The translations under genes and the position numbers were made by a program. Below, piece after piece: positions 31,016 through 40,514 of a stretch of DNA of 44,149 bases (its first letter is position 1; each line of letters starts with the position of its first letter). Source of the DNA: a virus; IMG/VR virus record IMGVR_UViG_3300028393_000115, positions 1-44,149 of that record, one strand, 5' to 3'. Below the pieces are notes generated by a model, which saw only the letters and a list, made by a program, of their open reading frames with translations, was not told the DNA's origin and made no database searches.

Positions 31016-31745
31016 TGGATCTCCCGTTAGCTATCACGTTTAACCAAGCGTAGATCTGCCGTCCTATCTGCACTGATTCGTAGAGTGTTGCGCCTCGCAA
31101 ATCTCTTGCTGGCACTCCCTTTTTGCCTTCAAATAGCGTTTCAAGAAATGGTTCGTTGTTGTCGTTTGTGATGTCATCCCATCCGCATTCGCCATGAACA
31201 CCTGTTATTGATCCATCAAACGAGACGCCGTAATTGGTAATTACCCGCGATAGTTCTCGGTGTGGGGCAAGTGGAGGGCCGGTGTAGTCTTTGTATTCTT
31301 CGTATGGGGCATGGATTGGAGATGGATCGTAGTCGCTTGATCGGCTTATGGAAACAAGTTGCGAATCGCCGTATTCGGGAGGAGCAATTGTAGATTTGGA
31401 TTGCTGTTGAAGCGTGCTGATGTCCGTTGGTAAATTCATTGTTGGGGCGGTAGTGGATGGCATACTATCACGGTAACTTAACGACGTTGGCTCCATGTTC
31501 CCACCGTTAGCCTTGCCGCCTTGCTGACCTGCCATAATGCCCAGCTTATTGCAGATCATAGCCACGGCACCCACTCGATACTGAAGCGTTTGATAAAACA
31601 TTGGAATATTAAGCACGTTGAACAAGTTCGTTATAGTGATTGTTGAAAACGGATCGGCAGGTCCATCTTGGAATGCTTGTTGTGCTTTTTCTGAGCCAGG
31701 TGTTGTCGTGCTTTGATTGGGTATTTGGCTTGTATTGTTTGTCAT
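31008..31745 (-). CDS. Neck/connector-region protein of unknown fold, 245 aa
   Basis: Disordered N-terminus rich in Thr/Gln/Ser, then an ordered part (ITITNLFNVLNIPMFYQTLQ; LFEGKKGVPARDLRGATLYE). A C-terminal segment SRVITNYGVSFDGSITGVHG. Overlaps neighbours at both ends. Likely a head-tail joining protein by location. Confidence 0.6.
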   Translation of the reverse strand: MTNNTSQIPNQSTTTPGSEKAQQAFQDGPADPFSTITITNLFNVLNIPMFYQTLQYRVGAVAMICNKLGIMAGQQGGKANGGNMEPTSLSYRDSMPSTTAPTMNLPTDISTLQQQSKSTIAPPEYGDSQLVSISRSSDYDPSPIHAPYEEYKDYTGPPLAPHRELSRVITNYGVSFDGSITGVHGECGWDDITNDNNEPFLETLFEGKKGVPARDLRGATLYESVQIGRQIYAWLNVIANGRSNV

Positions 31746-32602
31746 AATGTGTCTCGCCCATCCGCAATACGCATATCTACTACATAAGATGCCGATCCAG
31801 TCCCGTTCTCATCAAACCTCACTACGGAACTTTGCATGATTGAATTCGCTCGACTAAGGTGTTTTCGAGCAATTTCCTGATAGCTTCCAGTAGTTGGAGA
31901 ACTTGAGAGCGAATCAGTGATCAGATAAAGTGCATAATGGGAAGAGGCATCGCATATTTCCGGAGTTATTATTAGCTTGTCGTTTTTAAGTAGATTCTCA
32001 ACATAATTGCTACCGTAAGATGTAGGAGAGATGACTCCATAGTATATGGCGTTTTTGCCATAAAAATTTGTGTTGGAGCTGCATCTTAGAATACAGGAAT
32101 CAACCCAGTTTTTTGCCCTGAATCGCTGTTTGCTAAAACCGGATAGGTCGTTGTCCGTGTGTGTTGATTCCAGATATGGGGCTAGCATGAGCATGTCGCT
32201 ATAGTCGCAATATAGCTTTAGTGTACCTATATGACCACTATTGGGGGACGGATTGACTCTTATAAAACCACGAAAAATTTCTCGTATGGAGGGCCAGCAA
32301 ACTTCCCCATTTGGATCGATCAGAACTCGGATTGAGTAGATGCCTTGACTGAGGTCAAGCTGGGGCAACTGGATCTGGTACTCGCCAATAGACGGTTGAG
32401 ACCAGACGGCAATAAGAGTGGAGTCATCCTCGCGAACAACTCCATCATTGCCAGACGATATTTCGACTGTGAGCTTTTCATTCCCAGTGAATCCGATGAT
32501 TGCATAGGAATTTTCATCGTAGATCTTGCGAGTGAAAGTCCGTGCCACGCCCTGGCTACAATCCAGAATCTTACGATCAAGAGGTTGAGGCTCAGAGAAC
32601 AT
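31742..32602 (-). CDS. Head-tail connector-like protein, 286 aa
   Basis: Gene directly after the major capsid protein. N-terminal half is beta-rich (KLTVEISSGNDGVVREDDST, YQIQLPQLDLSQGIYSIRVL), in the style of phage beta-sandwich domains. The C-terminal half is helical (ARKHLSRANSIMQSSVVRF) as in adaptor proteins. Overlaps the next gene by four bases. Function from position. Confidence 0.6.
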   Translation of the reverse strand: MFSEPQPLDRKILDCSQGVARTFTRKIYDENSYAIIGFTGNEKLTVEISSGNDGVVREDDSTLIAVWSQPSIGEYQIQLPQLDLSQGIYSIRVLIDPNGEVCWPSIREIFRGFIRVNPSPNSGHIGTLKLYCDYSDMLMLAPYLESTHTDNDLSGFSKQRFRAKNWVDSCILRCSSNTNFYGKNAIYYGVISPTSYGSNYVENLLKNDKLIITPEICDASSHYALYLITDSLSSSPTTGSYQEIARKHLSRANSIMQSSVVRFDENGTGSASYVVDMRIADGRDTL

Positions 32603-32636
32603 GGCACGGACTCCACGACAGGAGGGCTAGGAATGC

Positions 32637-33857
32637 TTACAGTGTGGTCAGCCAAGGGGTCGTATGACGGATAGCGAATTCAGGGCGATAGACCATCGCT
32701 CCAAACAGCGTGTCAAAGGTCAGAACGTAGGTGAACTGCTTTGGATCATAGGAGACCATGAAGCGGATCGGGATACCCTTGTAATAAGCCATTGATGCCT
32801 GAACACCTACGGCTGGGGGTGGCAGTTCCAGAGGACGATAGGCAACGGCGAATGCTCTCTTGTGGAACATGATGTTGTGGTATCGGATTTCTGCGTACTT
32901 ACCACCATTTGTACCAGCAACAGTTGGAGTACCGGATGATCCATTTCCGACTTCCTTTGGAATATCCAGATCCCAATCGACATTGATCCCGAATGTCGTG
33001 TTGATCCGTGCCGATTGACGGATACCGGCTGCAATTCCTTCGCCGACCGCTGACTGTGCTGTCCATGCCGTATCCGTAATGATGTTCCGGAATGTGCTTG
33101 GTCGGACAAGCAGGAACATATTCTGAGCATCATCTGTAGGGCATTTAGCTTCTGTCAGATTCTGCCACATTCTCGCAAGAGAGTTAATCCCAAGCGAGTG
33201 ATCTGTTGCACCAGAATAAGCGGATATCTCAGCAACGGGATCGCTACCCTTACCCAGAAACCCAAGCCATTCATTGGTACTCATCGTACTGTCGGTGTAA
33301 TCTTGAGATCCTGCTGCGCCATTCTTCTTGATTAGCGAATTTCGACCTGTTGTCGATGCAGTGGGAGTTCCAAACAGGACTCCACCGCTCGTATTGTAAA
33401 CAAGATTTAACAACCTTTGGTTTACATAGGTCGTAAACTTCTTGATTGCCTCATCAATGAACATTGTCCTGAGATCCTGTGGATTGGCTGCGAGAGCCTT
33501 ATCCATATCAGGAATTACAAACGCATATGTCGGGTGCTGATCCAGTGTAAGGAATCGACGGATCGTTCCTACTGGATTAATCGTGACGCTTGTGCCATAG
33601 GCAGTCGTCATGTTTGTAATCGTGCCAGCCGAGTCAGGGAAATTGATTTCAATCGTCTTGCCCTGATAGGCAGTGTTCGATGGATCAATATCGGTCATCA
33701 CAAGGTCAAGGAACTTGTTAGGACCAACCAGTGCTTCCTGAGAAGACTGGAATGCCGAAATGATATTGCCAAAGAACGCATCATAGGTATTTGTGGTTGG
33801 AGTGCTACCAGACCACTGATTAGCTGGTGTTCTTACGCCTGGATCGTATAGGCCCAT
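32637..33857 (-). CDS. Major capsid protein, HK97 fold (P22-coat type), 406 aa
   Basis: Follows the scaffold gene. N-terminal arm (ANQWSGSTPTTNTYDAFFGN), long spine-helix region (AIKKFTTYVNQRLLNLVYNT), and a C-terminal AYYKGIPIRFMVSYDPKQFT, TFDTLFGAMVYRPEFAIRH segment typical of coat proteins with the HN-x-x-FH-x-x-AFA motif (YHNIMFHKRAFAVAYRPLEL). It forms the shell with the scaffold at 33898..34725. Translation begins behind a strong hairpin that contains the Shine-Dalgarno. Confidence 0.85.
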   Translation of the reverse strand: MGLYDPGVRTPANQWSGSTPTTNTYDAFFGNIISAFQSSQEALVGPNKFLDLVMTDIDPSNTAYQGKTIEINFPDSAGTITNMTTAYGTSVTINPVGTIRRFLTLDQHPTYAFVIPDMDKALAANPQDLRTMFIDEAIKKFTTYVNQRLLNLVYNTSGGVLFGTPTASTTGRNSLIKKNGAAGSQDYTDSTMSTNEWLGFLGKGSDPVAEISAYSGATDHSLGINSLARMWQNLTEAKCPTDDAQNMFLLVRPSTFRNIITDTAWTAQSAVGEGIAAGIRQSARINTTFGINVDWDLDIPKEVGNGSSGTPTVAGTNGGKYAEIRYHNIMFHKRAFAVAYRPLELPPPAVGVQASMAYYKGIPIRFMVSYDPKQFTYVLTFDTLFGAMVYRPEFAIRHTTPWLTTL

Positions 33858-33860
33858 TGC

Positions 33861-33888
33861 GAGTCATCCCCTTACTGGGGCGTGACTC
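33861..33888 (-). promoter_or_regulatory. Hairpin over the capsid gene ribosome-binding site
   Basis: On minus: GAGTCA-CG-CCCC-AGTAA-GGGG-A-TGACTC, with outer 6-bp and inner 4-bp stems. The AAGGGG Shine-Dalgarno is in the 3' arm and the ATG is three bases after the stem. Confidence 0.6.
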
Positions 33889-33897
33889 AAGCTAAGG

Positions 33898-34725
33898 CTA
33901 GTCGTTGCTTTGTATATTTGCACCGTTGGCCACAGCTTGAGCCAACGCACCCTGATTTTGCGCCAACCATGCAGGGTCACGAAACCTTGCAGTAACAGTT
34001 GGTGAAATAGTAGGTGCCGGCCCGCCGCGACCTTGTAAATCGCCATAACCACGAAATTGCAGAGACGGTGTTTGAGGAGGCTGATACCCGTTAGCTTGTG
34101 GCATTGGGGGTCTCTGAGCCTGTGGGGATGGCATCCCGTTTCCTTGAGGTGCCATTTGCGGTTGCGGTTCAGCGAACATTTGCCGTTCTGGTTGTTGTTG
34201 CTGAACTGCGCCGTTCTCAAACGCTTGCGTCATCTGATTGGGTATGGAATTATCTGTTGGTTCGGCCTGAGTGTTTTGACTCGAAACACTCTGGAAAAGT
34301 TGGGGAAACTCGTCGAATGCTATTGAAAGCACATGCTGGATAATTTCCGGTGTCAAGTTATCGACATCCTCCGGATTGTATCCAACGGCACGCAAAATTT
34401 GCGTGGGCGTAACCCCTTCAGCTAGATAACCATCAAGCGCGCTCTTGAATTGGTTTTCATGCTGTGTCCACGATTGCTGACTTCTGTAGTCTTGATACTC
34501 GTTATACTGCTCATCCGTGTATTGAAGTCTAGGGTCGGCTTTCATATCCGTGTAAGCCGTTGCAAGCTGCCGCAGAAGGTTATCGCCCTCCACTTTAGCC
34601 GCCCTGATTTCCTCAAGTTCTTTCTCCATTCTCTGCTTTGCAGCACGGTAACGCTTTACCATGCTATTCTGCTTGGCATAGAGGTGATAAGGAACTGGTT
34701 GACCATCAAAACCACTGTCAGACAT
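33898..34725 (-). CDS. Scaffolding protein, 275 aa
   Basis: Charged helical N-terminal half (SMVKRYRAAKQRMEKELEEI, then QYNEYQDYRSQQSWTQHENQ) with coiled-coil heptads, and a Pro/Gln-rich disordered C-terminal half ending in a basic segment (TVTARFRDPAWLAQNQ) that could bind coat protein. Directly before the capsid gene. This is the standard scaffold arrangement. No protease domain is fused to it. Confidence 0.8.
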   Translation of the reverse strand: MSDSGFDGQPVPYHLYAKQNSMVKRYRAAKQRMEKELEEIRAAKVEGDNLLRQLATAYTDMKADPRLQYTDEQYNEYQDYRSQQSWTQHENQFKSALDGYLAEGVTPTQILRAVGYNPEDVDNLTPEIIQHVLSIAFDEFPQLFQSVSSQNTQAEPTDNSIPNQMTQAFENGAVQQQQPERQMFAEPQPQMAPQGNGMPSPQAQRPPMPQANGYQPPQTPSLQFRGYGDLQGRGGPAPTISPTVTARFRDPAWLAQNQGALAQAVANGANIQSND

Positions 34726-34747
34726 CGTGAAAACTCCTGTTGTGAGT

Positions 34748-34777
34748 ATTATGGATCATTATTAGGGTTCTAGTCAA
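34748..34777 (-). promoter_or_regulatory. Promoter for the scaffold/capsid unit
   Basis: On minus: TTGACT (34772-34777), 18-base spacer, CATAAT (34748-34753). The -35 lies inside operator site 5; the start codon is about 20 bases downstream of the -10. Confidence 0.55.
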
Positions 34778-34783
34778 TACCAG
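34770..34783 (-). promoter_or_regulatory. Operator-like palindrome, site 5 (before scaffold)
   Basis: CTAGTCAATACCAG; covers the -35 box of the scaffold promoter. Confidence 0.6.
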
Positions 34784-34877
34784 ATTTGGAGTGCCGTTGA
34801 TCAGAAACGTCAGGGGATAGCTTCCGGGTGGTTCTGCGTTGCAGATCATTTAATACATCTCGGCAAGTTGAAGAATA

Positions 34878-37800
34878 TCAATCTAGAGTCTTTTGAATCC
34901 GTTTTACGAGATCTACATAGCCCGGAATGTCGCCAATTCGGCCTAATCCATGCTGGCCGCCTTTTACCCTAACCGCTCTAGTGGCAAGGTAATCGGCTAC
35001 CTTTGCTAATCTTTTTGCCGTCGCGTTCTTTTTATTTTTAAAAAGCACAAGCCCAGACTGAAAATCAGTGACGCTGCTTCTGCCTTTAGTTCCTGGTTCT
35101 TTCTGGATTGCCGCAGAGGTTCCGACACGTTTGACATTTTTTATAATGTGGCTTGTGCCGTTTCCAAAATGTGTCGGGTGGTGATAAACTTCAGCCGTAA
35201 GCCCCTTTGGGACGTTTGACCTAAAAGAGAGCGGAACAGCGTCTCGTTTTAATTCTCTCTGGAGAGTTTTATCAGCCCTCTTCTCTATGGCATAGGCAAC
35301 TGCACGGGATCGCTCCGCCGTCCCTTTGCCCGGTGCGAGTTGCCCGCCAAGAGAGTAGCGGGCTGGAGCGGGGGTGGGGGTGGAGGCGAGATAGTTGGCC
35401 AAGACTTCGGGTGGGACGGGCTTGCCTTCGCGGAGGGCATCGGAAATCAGTTCACGGTGCAACTCCTTGTCAATCGCAAGTCCCTCTGAATTGCGAACAA
35501 TATACTCAGGCTGCCCCTCGTTTTGTTTGCTGCGAAACTCAACCCAAGTCATCTCCCACGGCTGCTTCCCCTTTGCCCCTGTCTTGGCTGCCGCAGGATC
35601 AATATGGCTATTAACTTGGGCTAGGATATCAGCCTGCGGTTGGGATGTGGTATTTTTTCTCAGCTTTAACTGTGCATGCGACCATCCTAGGTACCATGCG
35701 TCCCTATACTTTTGTTCTTTTGCTGGAACTCCAGGTTGCTGAGTTGGTGGCAATGCTCCAGGCTTTTCGTTTGCCGCTTCAAATCCCCTACGGAATTCAT
35801 TTCCCTCTCGCTGAGTCTTGAACGATACGCGAGGTTTTCCACCAGGGCTGGATGGGGCATGCATAAGGACGTTTATCGAGTCATCTATTTCCGCTTTCGT
35901 CATCTTCGTCGGTGGAGGGGGTGCTTGAGGTTCTTGTGCTGGTGCTGGTGGGGCAACAGTAGGATCGTTGAGCGCAGCACGTGCGGATTCTTGGGCTGTC
36001 TGTTGTGGATTAAGCGAATCTTGTGGTAAAAAGTTCTGGACTCTATTGCCGATATCCTCTTGTGGTGGTGGTGCAGGTGCTGCTTGAGGTGCTGCTTGTT
36101 CGACAACTGGCTGCTTTCCTCGCCTTGCCAATCCGCTACGCATCGGAGCTTTAGGTACATCCTCTGGCACTGGTTCAGTCTGGACGTATGCTTCCCTTGC
36201 TCGCGGGGCGTTAAACTTGGCAAGTTCTTTAGCTTGTGCTAAGGCAAATATCTCTTCTGCACTTATATCTTTAACAAACGGACTGACGCCTTCAGTATTA
36301 TGTCCTTGCTGCGCCATATGATTGAAAACGCCAGCCGCCGCATTCTGAGATGCTGGATCGTCAGGGTTTTTTGCTAATCCTGCTTGATGGATATTAAACT
36401 GGTTTTCAAGGCTTTTTCTATCATAAGCGTTAATTTGTTGAATAATATTCTTAGTTGCTGGATCATCACTAAGAAGATCATCTATTGCCTTGGACATGGG
36501 ATTCTTGTGGCCCGTACTGCCGTAATGATCTGCCAGAGATATAAGATTGCGTGGATCAACTCCACCATTGGCCGTAAATATATTTGTTTCGCCGGACGTG
36601 TCCTGCTCAGGATTTGCATAGTTCGTTGCGTGTCGTCGAACCGTATCGTTCAGGTTTTGCTCAACCATCTTATCAATACGTCTGGATTGCTTTTTAGGAC
36701 GAAGTTTTGCAAGATTATCCGCATCCTCTTGATTGAATGTCTCAGCAAGGATTTTCCTAATTGAGTTGTATGAATCGCTTTCGCTTTTGCCAACAGATTC
36801 CTCCATTTTGTGGAGTCTTGCCTTTACCATTTCCTCCGTATTCATTATGGGCTTATCAGAGACAGTTTTACCTTCAGAGTCCGTGCTTTGCACAATCATT
36901 CCAGGCGTTGCAGGTGCAAATCTATCTGATGTGGCATTTGGATTATTGTCTACCATAGAGCTGTTAGCTGCTTGTAGACCTGCCAATCTAGCCAGTGGAG
37001 AAGCGATTCTGTGATGAAGCTCATCTATTGGAGTCGTAGGGACAGGAAGTTCCGCATCTGGTGCCAAGTTCCTAAAATACTGCTCAGATTGATAATTGTC
37101 GCTAACTTCTCTACCAAGTTGGTCGGTATAATGCGGTATATTTTCCTTAATGTATTCTCCGAAACTGCCATCAGGATTCCTTAGATTGGTTGGTACAGTA
37201 AGGGTTTTAAGTCCAATACCACGAGTGTTGTCCTCACTTTTGGTGCCCTTGTTGAATTGGCCTGTGCCTTTATTGATTGCTTCTATAATGTCACTTCCGG
37301 CTCCCGTTGACATCTCTAATGGTAATACTTGACGTTCAGGCTTACCGGTTTTCGGGTTACGAATTTTTGATGATTCAACGACTCCAGTTGGATCTGATGT
37401 TCTCCTAAGCTCTTTAGCGAGTGCGTCAGCCTTTTTTCTGGCTTCTCCCTTTTCTTTTTCTGTGCCAGCATCGGCTAGTACCTCCCTTTGTGATGTTAAA
37501 TTGTCTTGTGAAGTTCTGAGACGAACGATCACTTTACTTAAATTAGGGTCATTGAGTGCTTCAAGTCGGTCAGCAAGAGCTTGAAAACCTTCGATTCGGT
37601 CGTCACCTTGGGCTTTAGGAACCAGATACTTATGAACATCGTCAACGACATTTCCCCTAGGCATTCCTTTTCCAGATGCCACTGCTGCCCTGTTGCTTTC
37701 TCCAACCGCACGGGCTTGAACACTGTTATCTAATTCTTTCAACTTCTTAGGCGTGAGTGAATTAAGATCAAAATCAAGAGCGTTAAATTCTGGAATTTCT

Positions 37801-38942
37801 ACATTCTTTAATTTCTCGACAATCCGTGGGTCTAGGATTGTGGGGTTCTGAGACCCTCGCACATTATCCCTGGCAATACCCGCATTCCATGCTTTACCTT
37901 TTGATTCTTCTACAAGTCCCCTGATGTAATCCAGATGATCCTTACCTGTGGGGAGTTCTACTGCTTTAGCGGGTAGTTCTATTGGTGCTGTCGCGTTTTT
38001 TTTTACTGGTTCCCTATGTGTTTGGTCAGCCGGTGTGACCGTTGGATTTACTGTTGGATTTACTGTTGGCTTTGTAATAGGTACATCTAGTTTTACTGGT
38101 CTTCTTGTTTCTCTTGGCGCGATTGGCGTTGGATAGATCGGCCAGCCTTTAGGTGGCTTGGCAAGATAATCGGTTACGTTGGTTGCAATGTCCTTATTGG
38201 TCTGAGACGAACCTTTTTTGAGGTCGCTTTCTTCCCGTAACTTTTTGGCCAATTCCATCATGTCCGATTGGGAATGCCTTATTCCATCAGAAGGTCGTGG
38301 TAACTTATCTCCTGAAGTGCTTGGTGGTGCCTTTGGTGGTGATGGGTTATACTCAAGTGCTTTTTGAACTTGAGGTTTAGGTTTGTTTTGGGTTGACCAA
38401 AATCTATCGTTTGATTTGGCTTCATCTGATTTGGGTTTTAGACGAAGATAGTTCTCATATCTGTTCTCTGCATAAGTTGTGTTGTGTCGAGATAAAGGGT
38501 GTACCATATTGCCTTGAAAGACTGGTTTCTTGGCATTATTGCTTTTGTTGAGCGCATGGACATCGTAGCCGCCCGACCGCAGGTGCTCGACAACGGCACT
38601 TAACCCGCTGTAACTAATACCGCGATTTTCGCTATTGATCGGGTTTTCAGATTGCGTTCTTGTCCTTGTGTTTCCTGTATCTACTCTGGTAAAACTGCCT
38701 ACGGTGGCTACCTTTTTATACTTTGTAGTGGATTTGTCGGGATTATGATCCACGATATAAAGATCGTGTTCATTATTGTTTTTGGAATCTACAATAAAGT
38801 CGTTTGTGCCCCGTTTGTGGCGGGCGACTATGTTTGTGATCTTGTTGTTGTTCTCGTGCCACGCCGGTTTTGGCTTGGGAGGTTTCCATGAGGGGTTGAC
38901 TAATTTCCCTACCAGTCTTCCAGCAGATCGTGCGATTCCCAT
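34878..38942 (-). CDS. Giant virion-associated protein of unknown function, 1354 aa
   Basis: The longest gene in the window. N-terminus MGIARSAGRLVGKLVNPSWK, then long disordered stretches rich in Pro, Lys, Asn and Ser, with a PTVNPTVNPTVTP repeat near residue 290. Helical central part with many Asp/Asn/Lys (residues about 400-900). A second Pro/Gln/Ala linker, then a basic C-terminal domain (RYSLGGQLAPGKGTAERSRA ... VKGGQHGLGRIGDIPGYVDL). Placed before scaffold and capsid, it may be an ejected internal protein or polyvalent protein. No catalytic motif was identified by eye. Confidence 0.65.
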   Translation of the reverse strand: MGIARSAGRLVGKLVNPSWKPPKPKPAWHENNNKITNIVARHKRGTNDFIVDSKNNNEHDLYIVDHNPDKSTTKYKKVATVGSFTRVDTGNTRTRTQSENPINSENRGISYSGLSAVVEHLRSGGYDVHALNKSNNAKKPVFQGNMVHPLSRHNTTYAENRYENYLRLKPKSDEAKSNDRFWSTQNKPKPQVQKALEYNPSPPKAPPSTSGDKLPRPSDGIRHSQSDMMELAKKLREESDLKKGSSQTNKDIATNVTDYLAKPPKGWPIYPTPIAPRETRRPVKLDVPITKPTVNPTVNPTVTPADQTHREPVKKNATAPIELPAKAVELPTGKDHLDYIRGLVEESKGKAWNAGIARDNVRGSQNPTILDPRIVEKLKNVEIPEFNALDFDLNSLTPKKLKELDNSVQARAVGESNRAAVASGKGMPRGNVVDDVHKYLVPKAQGDDRIEGFQALADRLEALNDPNLSKVIVRLRTSQDNLTSQREVLADAGTEKEKGEARKKADALAKELRRTSDPTGVVESSKIRNPKTGKPERQVLPLEMSTGAGSDIIEAINKGTGQFNKGTKSEDNTRGIGLKTLTVPTNLRNPDGSFGEYIKENIPHYTDQLGREVSDNYQSEQYFRNLAPDAELPVPTTPIDELHHRIASPLARLAGLQAANSSMVDNNPNATSDRFAPATPGMIVQSTDSEGKTVSDKPIMNTEEMVKARLHKMEESVGKSESDSYNSIRKILAETFNQEDADNLAKLRPKKQSRRIDKMVEQNLNDTVRRHATNYANPEQDTSGETNIFTANGGVDPRNLISLADHYGSTGHKNPMSKAIDDLLSDDPATKNIIQQINAYDRKSLENQFNIHQAGLAKNPDDPASQNAAAGVFNHMAQQGHNTEGVSPFVKDISAEEIFALAQAKELAKFNAPRAREAYVQTEPVPEDVPKAPMRSGLARRGKQPVVEQAAPQAAPAPPPQEDIGNRVQNFLPQDSLNPQQTAQESARAALNDPTVAPPAPAQEPQAPPPPTKMTKAEIDDSINVLMHAPSSPGGKPRVSFKTQREGNEFRRGFEAANEKPGALPPTQQPGVPAKEQKYRDAWYLGWSHAQLKLRKNTTSQPQADILAQVNSHIDPAAAKTGAKGKQPWEMTWVEFRSKQNEGQPEYIVRNSEGLAIDKELHRELISDALREGKPVPPEVLANYLASTPTPAPARYSLGGQLAPGKGTAERSRAVAYAIEKRADKTLQRELKRDAVPLSFRSNVPKGLTAEVYHHPTHFGNGTSHIIKNVKRVGTSAAIQKEPGTKGRSSVTDFQSGLVLFKNKKNATAKRLAKVADYLATRAVRVKGGQHGLGRIGDIPGYVDLVKRIQKTLD

Positions 38943-38957
38943 AGCGATGCCCCTTTT

Positions 38958-40331
38958 TTAATACGCTCTGTAATCTTTAGTTCTTTGATTCGGCCTGTCC
39001 CAAGGAGCCGTTCTAAAAGGATTCTGAGCGTTTCTTATTAACCAGTTATCTGGCGCAGGTACTGGAAGTTGTGGTCGCTGTGGCCCTTCTGGACTAGTGA
39101 ATAAACCTGGCGCAAGCCATTTTTTATCTATTGCTATCGGGAACCCAACTCCTGGTGTGGCTGATGGAGATGCTGCCTGAGCAAAAGGATTGACCGAAGG
39201 CGAGGTAGGAGAGAATTGCTGTCCTTCAGGCTGAGACAACATATTTCCTTGGTTTAACCAATTGTTGGCTGCAACATTAGAAGTATTTATAGCTGCTTGG
39301 TTTGCAACTGCTTCTTTTTGCATGAGTGCCATTGGATTTGTAGCACGCCACTGGGCGACATCTGATCCCCGAACTCCTCTAGCACGAGCATTCCGGTTTG
39401 CAATCGTTGCCTGTCGTGATGCTTGTCCATCAGTTGGTTGCACGCCCGAAGGGACATATGGAATCATTGGCTGACCACCTGTAGCGACTCGAAACGCATC
39501 AGGCGATATGCCATGCATATCTCCCTCTGCTGGAGTCATTCCACGAAAAGCACCTGGAATCACGCCTTCCTGCCCATACCTTTGAGGAGGGCTAACAACT
39601 TGACCACCAAGTGTTTGCGTTGCGCCGGGTACGTTCATGGGCTGACCGAATGATCGTGAACCACCTTCTGGTTGTCCAGCCATGAGATTGCGAGCCATTG
39701 AAATGTCTTGACGTGGCTGAGTCTGGCCACCTTGGTCAACGAAGTTTCCACTGCCTGGCTGGATGTTTTGTGGAGCAAACTGGCTTGGATTTTGTGGATC
39801 TCGTCCTTGCGGTTTAAGGAATGGGTTGATCCTTGGTCCATCGTAGCTTTTATCTGCTGCCGGATTTACATATGTAGAGTCTTGAGCTAAGGCCGTTTCC
39901 AAAGAAGAGGCCTGCATAGGTTTAAAAGGGTTTCCCTGTAGCAACATAGCCCGACTGGGACTACTGACGGGCTGTCTCATATAAGGATTTGCTTGTATCA
40001 AGCTGGCTCTACTTGGAGTCGTAGGTCCATCTGGCATAGAAGGAGCCATAGGCTGGAATGCACTTGGGCCATTCGGCATAGAAGGAGCAACAGGCTGCAT
40101 AACCTGTTGCACTCCTTGAGGGTTGTTGTTCATCGCTGCGGAAGACATAGGTTGTAGATTAGACAAATTAGGTCTTTCTACAGGATTTGATGCAATAGGT
40201 TGTTGGGCTCCCGGGTTTATCAGTCTTCCACGAGACGGACTTGATACAGCAAGACTATTCACGGAAGGAGGGGTTACAGGCTGCATTCGGGATCTATAAC
40301 CGACCCTTGCATTATATCCTGGTACTGGCAT
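38958..40331 (-). CDS. Pro/Gln/Ser-rich disordered protein, 457 aa
   Basis: Almost entirely low complexity, with internal repeats: SSPSRGRLINPG / TTPSRASLIQANPY / SSPSRAMLLQGNPF, and PVAPSMPNGPS / PMAPSMPDGPT. The C-terminal 60 residues may be more ordered (FPIAIDKKWLAPGLFTSPEG). It precedes the giant protein and shares its Pro-rich style, so both are probably packaged or scaffold-like. Start ATG has AAAGGTG upstream; operator site 6 lies 27 bases upstream. Confidence 0.6.
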   Translation of the reverse strand: MPVPGYNARVGYRSRMQPVTPPSVNSLAVSSPSRGRLINPGAQQPIASNPVERPNLSNLQPMSSAAMNNNPQGVQQVMQPVAPSMPNGPSAFQPMAPSMPDGPTTPSRASLIQANPYMRQPVSSPSRAMLLQGNPFKPMQASSLETALAQDSTYVNPAADKSYDGPRINPFLKPQGRDPQNPSQFAPQNIQPGSGNFVDQGGQTQPRQDISMARNLMAGQPEGGSRSFGQPMNVPGATQTLGGQVVSPPQRYGQEGVIPGAFRGMTPAEGDMHGISPDAFRVATGGQPMIPYVPSGVQPTDGQASRQATIANRNARARGVRGSDVAQWRATNPMALMQKEAVANQAAINTSNVAANNWLNQGNMLSQPEGQQFSPTSPSVNPFAQAASPSATPGVGFPIAIDKKWLAPGLFTSPEGPQRPQLPVPAPDNWLIRNAQNPFRTAPWDRPNQRTKDYRAY

Positions 40332-40357
40332 AAATCACCTTTTTTCTTATTTGGGTT

Positions 40358-40371
40358 CCAGTCAATACCGA
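40358..40371 (-). promoter_or_regulatory. Operator-like palindrome, site 6
   Basis: CCAGTCAATACCGA on plus, in the gap between the 43-aa and 457-aa genes. On minus it reads GGTATTGACTGGAACCC, and the same extended flank (GAAC after the core) is seen at sites 1, 3 and 5. Confidence 0.55.
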
Positions 40372-40372
40372 T

Positions 40373-40504
40373 TTAGCACTTTTTTGACTTGTAGCTTTTT
40401 GATTCCATGCTTTTGACTTGTTTTGACTCGCTCTTTTCATGAGCTTTTGTCTCTTTTTTTTCAACTGGCTTGTACTCATTCTTCTTTGCTATTTTCTTCG
40501 CCAT
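40373..40504 (-). CDS. 43-aa lysine-rich peptide
   Basis: MAKKIAKKNEYKPVEKKETK ... SYKSKKC; about one third Lys. ATG with GGAG six bases upstream, 10 bases after the stop of the peptidase gene. Extremely basic, so DNA or RNA binding or charge neutralisation of packaged DNA is possible. No family was recognised. Confidence 0.7.
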   Translation of the reverse strand: MAKKIAKKNEYKPVEKKETKAHEKSESKQVKSMESKSYKSKKC

Positions 40505-40514
40505 CGGTGACTCC

